53,277 nucleotides of DNA from F23-B02 sp045601285 (lineage in GTDB: Bacteria; Bacillota; Clostridia; Oscillospirales; Oscillospiraceae): the NCBI GenBank assembly GCA_045601285.1, contig JAZRZJ010000021.1:1-53277 (forward strand), given 5' to 3'. Numbering within the stretch: the first letter of the stretch is position 1; the number at the start of each line of letters is the position of its first letter. The notes beneath the pieces were generated by a model. The model worked only from the letters and a program-made list of their open reading frames with translations, was not told where the DNA came from and made no database searches. The position numbers and the translations under genes were made by a program. This document shows positions 1 through 7,122 of the stretch, piece by piece.

Positions 1-1
1 A

Positions 2-1996
2 TTCCTCATTAACTGCCAGTGGAGCTTTGAGGAGCTTGAGCAGCATCTGGACGCAGCCTCCAAGCGCTACATAGCAAAGAATGACATTCAGCTTTACATG
101 ATAAACGCCATCGACCTTGCACAGAAGATCGGCATGGGCAAGCGCACCAACACCATTCTGCAGTCCGCATTCTTCACTCTGGCAAAGGTCATTCCTCAGG
201 AAGACGCAATCCAGTACATGAAGGAGAAAGCGACAGCCTCTTATCTGAAGAAGGGTCAGGACGTTGTTGACATGAACCACAACGCAATCGACCTGGGCGC
301 CACCGCATTCGTCAAGGTTGACGTTCCTGCAGCATGGGCAGAAGCTGTCGACAAGGCTGATGGTGCAGTCATTGAAGGCCGCGAGAAGACCGTTAAGATG
401 GTTAAGACCATTCTCAATCCCGTGGGCAAGATGGACGGCGACAGCCTCCCCGTTTCCGCCTTTGTTGACCACGCAGACGGCACCTTCGAGCTTGGCGCCT
501 CCGCATACGAAAAGCGCGGCGTTTCCGCATTCGTCCCCGAGTGGAACGGTGAGAGCTGTGCACAGTGCAACCAGTGTGCATTTGTCTGCCCCCACGCAAC
601 GATCCGTCCCTTCGCCCTCACCGACGAGGAAGCAGCTGCTGCTCCCGAAGGTGCTCAGATCGTTGAGAAGCGCGGCAAGGGCAAGGGCGCTTACAAGTAC
701 ACCATGGCTATCTCCCCCATGGACTGCATGGGCTGCGGCGTCTGTGTCGGTGTCTGCCCCACCAAGTCTCTGAAGATGGTCGGTCTCGAATCCCAGGCTG
801 ACAAGCAGCCCGTATTCGACTACATGGTATCCAAGGTTTCCGAAAAGAAGGATCTGCAGGACTTCACCGTTATCGGCAGCCAGTTCAAGCAGCCCTACCT
901 TGAGTTCTCCGGCTCCTGCGCAGGCTGTGCTGAGACCAGCTATGCACGTCTCATCACTCAGCTCTTCGGCGACCACATGATGATCTCCAACGCAACGGGC
1001 TGCAGCTCTATCTGGGGCGGCCCCGCAGCCACCTCTCCCTACACCGTCAACAAGGAAGGCAAGGGTCCTGCATGGGCAAACAGCCTCTTTGAGGATAACG
1101 CAGAGCACGGTCTCGGTATGTACCTGGGTCAGAAGAAGATCCGCGACGACGTCAAGGCAACTATCGAGTTTATGGCCGCCAACGGCAAGGACGAGGCAGT
1201 CAAGGCTGCCGCACAGGAATACCTTGACACCTACAACGACGGCTTTGCAAACCAGTGCGCCACCAAGAAGTTTATTGCAGCTCTTGAGGCACACGAGTGC
1301 GGCTGCGAAAATCGCAACAAGGTCCTGGCAAAGAAGGACTACCTCAACAAGAAGAGCTGCTGGATCTTCGGCGGCGACGGCTGGGCATTCGACATCGGCT
1401 TCGGCGGCGTTGACCACGTTCTCGCTTCCGGCGAAGATGTAAACGTCTTCGTCTTCAACACCGAGGTTTACTCCAACACCGGCGGCCAGGCATCCAAGGC
1501 CTCCAACATCGGTCAGGTTGCACAGTTTGCTGCAGCAGGCAAGGAAATCAAGAGCAAGTCTCTTGCAGAGATCGCCATGACCTACGGCTATGTCTACGTT
1601 GCACAGATTGCAATGGGCGCAAACATGGCTCAGACTCTGAAGGCAATCAAGGAAGCAGAAGCATATCCCGGCCCCTCCCTCATCATCGCCTACGCTCCCT
1701 GCGAAATGCACTCCATCAAGGGCGGCATGACCAACTGCCAGGCTGAGATGAAGAAGGCTGTTGAGTGCGGCTACTGGAACCTCTTCCGCTACAACCCCGC
1801 AGCAGAGAACGGCAAGTTCGCTCTTGACTCCAAGGCTCCCAGTGACGGTTACCGTGACTTCCTCATGAACGAGGCACGTTACAGCCGCCTGACCCGCGAG
1901 TTCCCCGAGCGTGCAGGCACTCTGTTCGAGGCTTCCGAAGAGAACGCAAAGGCCCGCTACGAGCACCTGCAGCGTCTCATTGAGATGTATAAATAA
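2..1996 (+). CDS. nifJ: Pyruvate:ferredoxin (flavodoxin) oxidoreductase, C-terminal part (5' cut by window)
   Basis: Catalyses CoA-dependent oxidation of pyruvate to acetyl-CoA and CO2 with reduction of ferredoxin, the central cytoplasmic step of clostridial fermentation. The frame is open from base 2, so the N-terminal half of the usual roughly 1,170-residue chain lies left of the window; about 664 residues are visible. Seen in order: the end of the gamma/EKR region, two 4Fe-4S motifs (CxxCxxCxxxCP at bases 557-592 and 725-760), then the TPP-binding domain with GDGWAFDIGFGG near 1374-1410 and NTEVYSNTGGQASK near 1456-1497. Cysteines in the TPP domain (SGSCAGCAE, near 909-935) fit the third cluster. 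The one-chain arrangement distinguishes it from multi-subunit porABCD. It ends at a strong terminator. The ATG at 98 is internal, not a start. Confidence 0.96.
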   Translation, partial: FLINCQWSFEELEQHLDAASKRYIAKNDIQLYMINAIDLAQKIGMGKRTNTILQSAFFTLAKVIPQEDAIQYMKEKATASYLKKGQDVVDMNHNAIDLGATAFVKVDVPAAWAEAVDKADGAVIEGREKTVKMVKTILNPVGKMDGDSLPVSAFVDHADGTFELGASAYEKRGVSAFVPEWNGESCAQCNQCAFVCPHATIRPFALTDEEAAAAPEGAQIVEKRGKGKGAYKYTMAISPMDCMGCGVCVGVCPTKSLKMVGLESQADKQPVFDYMVSKVSEKKDLQDFTVIGSQFKQPYLEFSGSCAGCAETSYARLITQLFGDHMMISNATGCSSIWGGPAATSPYTVNKEGKGPAWANSLFEDNAEHGLGMYLGQKKIRDDVKATIEFMAANGKDEAVKAAAQEYLDTYNDGFANQCATKKFIAALEAHECGCENRNKVLAKKDYLNKKSCWIFGGDGWAFDIGFGGVDHVLASGEDVNVFVFNTEVYSNTGGQASKASNIGQVAQFAAAGKEIKSKSLAEIAMTYGYVYVAQIAMGANMAQTLKAIKEAEAYPGPSLIIAYAPCEMHSIKGGMTNCQAEMKKAVECGYWNLFRYNPAAENGKFALDSKAPSDGYRDFLMNEARYSRLTREFPERAGTLFEASEENAKARYEHLQRLIEMYK

Positions 1997-2010
1997 GCAA
2001 GAATAATCTG

Positions 2011-2041
2011 AAAAACACGGTGCTTCGGCACCGTGTTTTTT
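2011..2041 (+). terminator. Rho-independent terminator after PFOR
   Basis: An ACACGGTGC/GCACCGTGT stem with a TTCG tetraloop is followed by a T run, 14 bases after the PFOR stop. Confidence 0.9.
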
Positions 2042-2070
2042 CAGATTCTTCGCTTCGCTCAGAATGACAG
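2042..2070. repeat. Short REP-like repeat, half-element
   Basis: A roughly 27-base segment (reverse strand reads TGTCATTCTGAGCGAAGCGA then AGAATCT) directly abuts the PFOR terminator. The same segment starts the larger inverted-repeat element at 10069-10163. It lies in a spacer between convergent genes, as REP-like repeats usually do. Confidence 0.7.
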
Positions 2071-2096
2071 GCTACGCTGAAAACCTCTTCACAAAG

Positions 2097-2132
2097 AACA
2101 AACCCCACCGCTTTTGCGGTGGGATTTGTTTT
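2097..2132 (-). terminator. Terminator after glutamine synthetase
   Basis: A CCCACCGC/GCGGTGGG stem with a TTTT loop is flanked by AACAAA and TTTGTT, so it can serve both strands. The glutamine synthetase stop codon (2131-2133) lies at its edge. Confidence 0.85.
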
Positions 2133-4218
2133 ATTTCACGCTGAAAAGTATATCGCCGTAGGCGGGATAGGGCCAGAAGGCTTTTGCGGTTATGCTTTCC
2201 AACGTGTCCACGGTTTCACGGAGAGCTTCCATGGCGGGAAGCACCTCGTTCTTATATGCCATGGCGCGTGTGTAGCATTCGGTGACGGTTTCGACCTCGC
2301 TTATTGCGCTGTCGAGCGCCTCGGCCTCACCTGCGGCCTCGGAAATCAGTCTGCTTATTCTCCTTGCGTTTTCCGCCTCAAAGCCGTATTCCACGCCGAT
2401 TGCCTTTTTGGAAATCACGGCATCGGCAAGCGTCTTGCTGTAGGCGCTGGCAGCGGGCAGAATATCCTGCCGCACCATTTCCTGCATGGTAAGCGCCTCA
2501 ATGCGAAGCACCTTGGAGTAAGTATCAAGCTTCATCTTGTAGCGCGAGGCAAGCTCAATTTCGCTGTAAACGCTGTGGCGCGCAAAAAGCTCAACATTCT
2601 TTTCGTGGAGATAGTAAGGCACACAGTCGGGAGTTGCGGGAAGGTTGAGAAGTCCTCGTCTCTCGGCCTCCCTGACCCATTCCTCGCCGTAGCCGTTGCC
2701 GTTAAAGATAATGCGCTTATGGTCGCGGATCACGCGGCTGAGCAGCTCATGCAGGTCATTTTCAAAATCCTCCGAATTTTCCAGCTCATCGGCAAACTGA
2801 CGGAGGGATTCCGCCACAGCGGTGTTGATAACCACATTGCTGCCGGAAATAGAAACGCTGGAGCCGGTCATGCGGAACTCAAACTTGTTGCCCGTAAAGG
2901 CAAAGGGTGAGGTGCGGTTGCGGTCGGTGGTATCTCTGGGGAACTTGGGCAGAACGTGAACGCCGACCTTGATCTGCTCCTTCTCCTTGCCGTCATAGGA
3001 GGCGCCCTTTTCAACGGCATCAAGTATCTCCGCGATCTCGTCGCCCACATAGAGCGAAACGATTGCGGGAGGTGCCTCGGCAGCACCGAGACGGCGGTCG
3101 TTTGAGGCGCTGGCGACGGACACGCGAAGCATATCCTGATAATCGTCAACCGCCTTGATTACGGCGCAGAAAAACAGCAGGAACTGGGCGTTTTCATAGG
3201 GGGTTTCGCCGGGCTCAAAAAGATTTACGCCCGTGTCGGTGGTGATTGACCAGTTGTTGTGCTTGCCGCTGCCCGTGAGTCCCTCAAAGGGCTTTTCGTG
3301 GAGCAGGCATACCATATCATACTTGCGGGCAAGCTTCTGCATAAGCTCCATGGTAATCTGATTGTGGTCGGCGGCAATGTTGTTTGTGGTGTATATGGGC
3401 GCAAGCTCGTGCTGTGCGGGCGCGGCCTCGTTGTGCTCGGTTTTTGCAAGCACGCCCAGCTTCCACAGCTCCTCGTCAAGCTCGCCCATGAACGCGGCGA
3501 CACGGGGCTTGATGGTGCCGAAGTAATGGTCCTCAAGCTCCTGCCCCTTGGGAGGCTTTGCGCCGAAGAGGGTTCGGCCCGTGTACATAAGGTCCTTGCG
3601 CTTTTCGTACATTTCCTTGTCTATGAGGAAATATTCCTGCTCGGGACCTACAGTGGGGCGCACGGCGGCAACGCTCTCGTTTTCGAAAAGCTTCAGCACG
3701 CGCAGACACTGTCTGTTAAGCGCCTCCATTGAGCGCAGAAGCGGAGTTTTCTTATCGAGAGCCTCGCCCGTATATGAGCAGTAGGCGGTGGGAATGCAGA
3801 GCACTCCGTCCTTGATGAAGGCATAGGAGGTGGGGTCCCAGGCGGTATAGCCGCGGGCCTCAAAGGTGGCACGCAGACCGCCGTGGGGAAAGCTGGAGGC
3901 GTCCGGCTCGCCCTGAATGAGCTCTTTTCCCGAAAACTCCATGATGACTCTGCCGTTTTCGACCGGGGAAATGAAGCTGTCATGCTTTTCGGCGGTGATA
4001 CCTGTCATAGGCTGGAACCAGTGGGGGAAATGGGTGACGCGCTTTTCGATTGCCCAGTCCTTCATGGCGTTTGCCACCACATCGGCGGTTTCGCGGTCGA
4101 GGCGCTGACCTTCCTTTATGGAGCACTGGACCTGCTTGTAAATTTCCTTCGGCAGTCTTGCCTGCATTACGGAATCGTTGAAAACCATTGATCCGAACAT
4201 TTCTGTGACGTTTTTCAT
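2131..4218 (-). CDS. glnN: Glutamine synthetase type III
   Basis: ATP-dependent ligation of ammonia to glutamate, the main cytoplasmic ammonium-assimilation step. At 695 residues it matches the GSIII family (about 700-730) rather than GSI (about 450). It carries the GSIII signatures THFPHWFQPMTG...EKHDSF (residues 62-82), GPEQEYFLID (191-200) with a metal-binding glutamate, and GSGKHNNWSI in the nucleotide-binding region. The start is supported by GAGGAGG seven bases upstream. It is monocistronic, with its own promoter at 4261-4290 overlapped by a 28-base palindrome. Family knowledge: GSIII is widespread in Bacteroidetes and gut Clostridia. No glutamate synthase or PII gene is adjacent. Confidence 0.96.
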   Translation of the reverse strand: MKNVTEMFGSMVFNDSVMQARLPKEIYKQVQCSIKEGQRLDRETADVVANAMKDWAIEKRVTHFPHWFQPMTGITAEKHDSFISPVENGRVIMEFSGKELIQGEPDASSFPHGGLRATFEARGYTAWDPTSYAFIKDGVLCIPTAYCSYTGEALDKKTPLLRSMEALNRQCLRVLKLFENESVAAVRPTVGPEQEYFLIDKEMYEKRKDLMYTGRTLFGAKPPKGQELEDHYFGTIKPRVAAFMGELDEELWKLGVLAKTEHNEAAPAQHELAPIYTTNNIAADHNQITMELMQKLARKYDMVCLLHEKPFEGLTGSGKHNNWSITTDTGVNLFEPGETPYENAQFLLFFCAVIKAVDDYQDMLRVSVASASNDRRLGAAEAPPAIVSLYVGDEIAEILDAVEKGASYDGKEKEQIKVGVHVLPKFPRDTTDRNRTSPFAFTGNKFEFRMTGSSVSISGSNVVINTAVAESLRQFADELENSEDFENDLHELLSRVIRDHKRIIFNGNGYGEEWVREAERRGLLNLPATPDCVPYYLHEKNVELFARHSVYSEIELASRYKMKLDTYSKVLRIEALTMQEMVRQDILPAASAYSKTLADAVISKKAIGVEYGFEAENARRISRLISEAAGEAEALDSAISEVETVTECYTRAMAYKNEVLPAMEALRETVDTLESITAKAFWPYPAYGDILFSVK

Positions 4219-4239
4219 AGCAGATCCTCCTCATAAATT

Positions 4240-4267
4240 ATATACTTACAGTATTCTGCAAGTATAT
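4240..4267. promoter_or_regulatory. Palindromic operator candidate of glnN
   Basis: Two 12-base arms, ATATACTTACAG and CTGCAAGTATAT, are separated by TATT, with one mismatch. The palindrome covers the -10 box and start region of the glnN promoter, a position suited to a repressor. The regulator is not identified. Confidence 0.6.
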
Positions 4268-4290
4268 TCCGTGCGGCAATAAATTGTCAA
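4261..4290 (-). promoter_or_regulatory. Promoter of glnN
   Basis: On the reverse strand a perfect TTGACA (4290-4285) is followed after 18 bases by TATACT (4266-4261). A start near 4254 would give a short 5' leader. Confidence 0.75.
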
Positions 4291-4305
4291 GAGATTTTCC
4301 CGGTG

Positions 4306-4334
4306 TTGACAAATCAGCCGCTTGACTGTATAGT
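4306..4334 (+). promoter_or_regulatory. Promoter of the flippase-PSD fusion gene
   Basis: TTGACA (4306-4311), 17-base spacer, TATAGT (4329-4334); about 49 bases separate the -10 box from the ATG at 4383, which is preceded by the SD AGAGGA. Confidence 0.8.
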
Positions 4335-4382
4335 GACAGCATGGCAAATTCTATTTGTATATTATTGTAGAGGAACCGCTCA

Positions 4383-6248
4383 ATGAGTAAATCCCTGAAG
4401 AACTTAATATGGCTTTTGGTTCTCGTTGTGCTCAGCGTTGTCACGCTGAACGTTGTTGTGAGCAGCTCCGGTGATTTCAGCTTCCGTGATTTCAGGGAAA
4501 TGGTGCGCAATACAAGTCCCATATGGATTATACTTGCAATCGTCTTTTCCTTCGGCTATATCTTCTTTGAGGCCCTTGGTCTGCGCTGCACCTGCAAATT
4601 CTTCGGCGCGCCCATTAAGCACAGACATGCCCTGCTTTACTCCGCAACAGACTTTTATTTTTCAGGAATAACCCCCACTGCTGCAGGCGGTCAGCCGGCG
4701 GCGCTTTTTGTGATGTCAAACCGCGGTATGTCCGCAGCGGTTTCCGCAATGGCGCTTCTGCTCAACCTTATAATGTACACAGCTTCCCTTCTCATAATCG
4801 GAATACTGTTTTTCATCATCAACCCTTCTCTATTTCTCAGCCTTGACACCTTCTCCAAAATCTGCATTATCGTAGGCACTCTGGTGCAGATTGTACTTAC
4901 ATGGTTATACGTTCTGTGCATGTTTAAGGACAGGGCTGTGCTCAGAATCTGTGACTGGGGTCTTAATCTTCTGTGTAAGCTTCACATTCTGAAATACTAT
5001 GAGGAAAAGCGGGCAAAACTTGTCCACACCATTGAGCAGTACAAAAGCTGCGGACAGCAGCTCCGCCATGAAAGGAAGCTGCCCCGCCGTGTTCTTGCCT
5101 GCAACCTTGCCCAGCGCATGTCCGTAATCTGCGTTCCCGTGTGTATCTTCCTCGGCTTCGGCGGAAGCTACTCGGGTATTGTTGACGCACTTTCTGCTCA
5201 GACTCTCGCAATCCTCGGCTCTAACGCCATGCCCATTCCCGGTGCCGTCGGAATCTCCGACTTCCTGCTGATACAGGGCTTTGGCAGCATTACATCTGAT
5301 GCCACGTCCCTTGATATTCTCAGCCGCGGCATTTCCTTCTTCCTTCCCCTTATCGTCAGCGGAATCATTGTTTTTTTAGAAATAATTACAAGAAATATGA
5401 GGGAGAAAAATATGAGCCCCGTAAAGTCCGATTCCAAAGGTGTTAATTTCATTTTCAACAAGAAAGCCGGCAGACCTCTCAAATGGCTTGTAACCAATCC
5501 CTTTGTTTCCGTCGTTGCGGGAAAGTTCATGGACACGGGACTTTCCAGACCGCTTATAAAGGGCTTTATCAAAAAGAACAATATCCGGGTGGAAGACTAT
5601 GTGAAGGAGGATTACCGCTGCTTCAACGACTTCTTCACACGGCGTATAAGACCCGAGCTTCGTCCCGTGGACTATGACGGCGACACTCTTATCTCTCCCT
5701 GCGACGGTATGCTCTCCGCCTACCGCCTCAGCCCCGACTGCAAATTCTCCGTCAAGCAGTGCCTTTACACCGTCAAGGAGCTGATAAAGGATTCCGAGCT
5801 TGCGCAGCGCTATGAAAACGGCATCTGTCTTGTGCTTCGCCTCGGAGTTGACAACTACCACCGCTACTGCTATCTCGATGACGGCAGCAAGAGCGAAAAC
5901 CGTTTCATCAAAGGCAGATACAATCCAGTAATGCCTCTTGTTTCCCTTCATAACCCCGTCTACCGTCAGAACAGCCGTGAATACTGCATTCTGCACACAA
6001 AGCACTTCGGTGACATAGTTCAGATTGAGGTGGGCGCCTGCCTTGTGGGAAGAATAGTCAACCATCACGGCGCCGGAGCAATACGCCGCGGTGACGAAAA
6101 GGGTATGTTCCAGTACGGCGGCTCAACGATTGTTCTTCTGCTTGAAAAAGGCGTTATTGATTTGCATGAGGAGATTTTTGAGCTCACAAGGAAGCTTATC
6201 GAAACGCCCATAAAGTACGGCGCAAAAATTGCGGAAAAAGCAACCTGA
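4383..6248 (+). CDS. Fusion: flippase-like (LPG-synthase TM/UPF0104) membrane domain plus phosphatidylserine decarboxylase
   Basis: 621 residues. Residues 1-338 are a polytopic membrane domain with the hallmarks of the lysylphosphatidylglycerol-synthase TM/flippase-like family (SGITPTAAGGQPA at 94-106, PIPGAVGISD near 284). Residues 344-621 are a complete PSD proenzyme: FNDFFTRRIRP near 414, SPCDG near 438, NYHRY near 490 and the autocleavage motif GGST, where Ser581 would become the pyruvoyl group. PSD decarboxylates phosphatidylserine to phosphatidylethanolamine. No stop or frame change separates the halves, but an SD (GAGGGAG, 5399-5405) sits six bases before an in-frame ATG at 5412, so a free PSD of 278 residues could also be made. 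No pssA was seen in the window. Confidence 0.88.
   Translation: MSKSLKNLIWLLVLVVLSVVTLNVVVSSSGDFSFRDFREMVRNTSPIWIILAIVFSFGYIFFEALGLRCTCKFFGAPIKHRHALLYSATDFYFSGITPTAAGGQPAALFVMSNRGMSAAVSAMALLLNLIMYTASLLIIGILFFIINPSLFLSLDTFSKICIIVGTLVQIVLTWLYVLCMFKDRAVLRICDWGLNLLCKLHILKYYEEKRAKLVHTIEQYKSCGQQLRHERKLPRRVLACNLAQRMSVICVPVCIFLGFGGSYSGIVDALSAQTLAILGSNAMPIPGAVGISDFLLIQGFGSITSDATSLDILSRGISFFLPLIVSGIIVFLEIITRNMREKNMSPVKSDSKGVNFIFNKKAGRPLKWLVTNPFVSVVAGKFMDTGLSRPLIKGFIKKNNIRVEDYVKEDYRCFNDFFTRRIRPELRPVDYDGDTLISPCDGMLSAYRLSPDCKFSVKQCLYTVKELIKDSELAQRYENGICLVLRLGVDNYHRYCYLDDGSKSENRFIKGRYNPVMPLVSLHNPVYRQNSREYCILHTKHFGDIVQIEVGACLVGRIVNHHGAGAIRRGDEKGMFQYGGSTIVLLLEKGVIDLHEEIFELTRKLIETPIKYGAKIAEKAT
5399..5414 (+). 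promoter_or_regulatory. Internal ribosome-binding site and ATG for the PSD half
   Basis: GAGGGAG is followed by six bases and an ATG (codon 344 of the fusion). Starting there gives 278 residues, close to a free-standing PSD (roughly 260-300). Another in-frame ATG, codon 339, lies at 5397. Confidence 0.55.
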
Positions 6249-6257
6249 CGCCGCATT

Positions 6258-6307
6258 AATAAGAAACAAAAACGCAGCACTTCGTGCTGCGTTTTTGTTT
6301 CTTATTA
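6258..6307. terminator. Bidirectional terminator between fusion gene and SDR gene
   Basis: A GCAGCAC/GTGCTGC core with a TTCG loop is extended by AAGAAACAAAAAC and GTTTTTGTTTCTT, giving T runs on both strands. The stop of the SDR gene (6305-6307) lies in the outer arm. Confidence 0.9.
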
Positions 6308-7108
6308 TTCGTACTTGCCGAGCTTTCTCATCTTGATGACAAAGCGGTCGAGCTTCTTCTTTTCGAGCTTCCAGTAAATAGTGCGCACAGGGGGGAAGAC
6401 GGTCATGAGGACCTTGGATAAACCGAAGAGGAAGCAGGGAGATACCTTCTTCTTGTTCTTCTCAATGCCCCTGTACATCTTCTTTGCAACAACGGTGGGA
6501 CGCTGTACGGGGAAGGGCTTTTCAAACACAACGCCGTCAGCGGCGGTTACGAAGAAGTTTGTGTCGGTAGCCACGGGATACAGGCAGGTGAGCTTCATGT
6601 TCTTTGGCATTTCAAGGCGGATACCCTCCTGGAAACCCTCAAGACCGAATTTCGATGCGGAGTAAAGTGCGTAGCCGGGCATTGCCATAGTTCCGATTGC
6701 GGATACGGTGTATGCAAGATGACCCTCGCGGCCTGCAAGATGGTGCTTATACTTTACATAGGTGTAAGCGGGTCCGATGGTGTTAGCCTGGAAGATGCGG
6801 CTCAGACGATCCCAATCCTCATAGTCGAAAACCTCGTAATAGGGATAGCCGGAGTTCTGATAATACAGGTCTATCTTGCCAAAAAGCTCCTCTGCCTTTG
6901 CAAAAACGGAGTCAACGCCTTCCTTGGTGGAGGTGTCGGCATCGAACACGGTGACATCGGACTTGAACTCGTCTGCGAAAATTTTCTTGCTTGCGTTTCT
7001 GGAAACTGCCAGAATTCTGTTGCCCTTGCCCTGATCAAGAAGTCTCAAAAACTCGAGACCAATGCCGCTGGACGCGCCGGTAAGTACTATGGTTTTATTC
7101 TCTATCAT
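6305..7108 (-). CDS. Short-chain dehydrogenase/reductase (SDR family)
   Basis: 267 residues with a classical SDR layout: cofactor motif TGASSGIG (10-17), QNSG in place of NNAG (84-87), Asn109, Ser136, and the YxxxK pair Tyr149/Lys153. It reduces a carbonyl or oxidises an alcohol using NAD(P)H; the substrate is unknown. The C-terminus has an extra basic, hydrophobic segment. It starts with the SD AGGAG, 14 bases after the stop of the enoate reductase, so the two form an operon. A reductase acting on the double bond beside a carbonyl reductase fits stepwise reduction of an enone, but this is inference. Confidence 0.88.
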   Translation of the reverse strand: MIENKTIVLTGASSGIGLEFLRLLDQGKGNRILAVSRNASKKIFADEFKSDVTVFDADTSTKEGVDSVFAKAEELFGKIDLYYQNSGYPYYEVFDYEDWDRLSRIFQANTIGPAYTYVKYKHHLAGREGHLAYTVSAIGTMAMPGYALYSASKFGLEGFQEGIRLEMPKNMKLTCLYPVATDTNFFVTAADGVVFEKPFPVQRPTVVAKKMYRGIEKNKKKVSPCFLFGLSKVLMTVFPPVRTIYWKLEKKKLDRFVIKMRKLGKYE

Positions 7109-7122
7109 GTTTTTTCTCCTGA

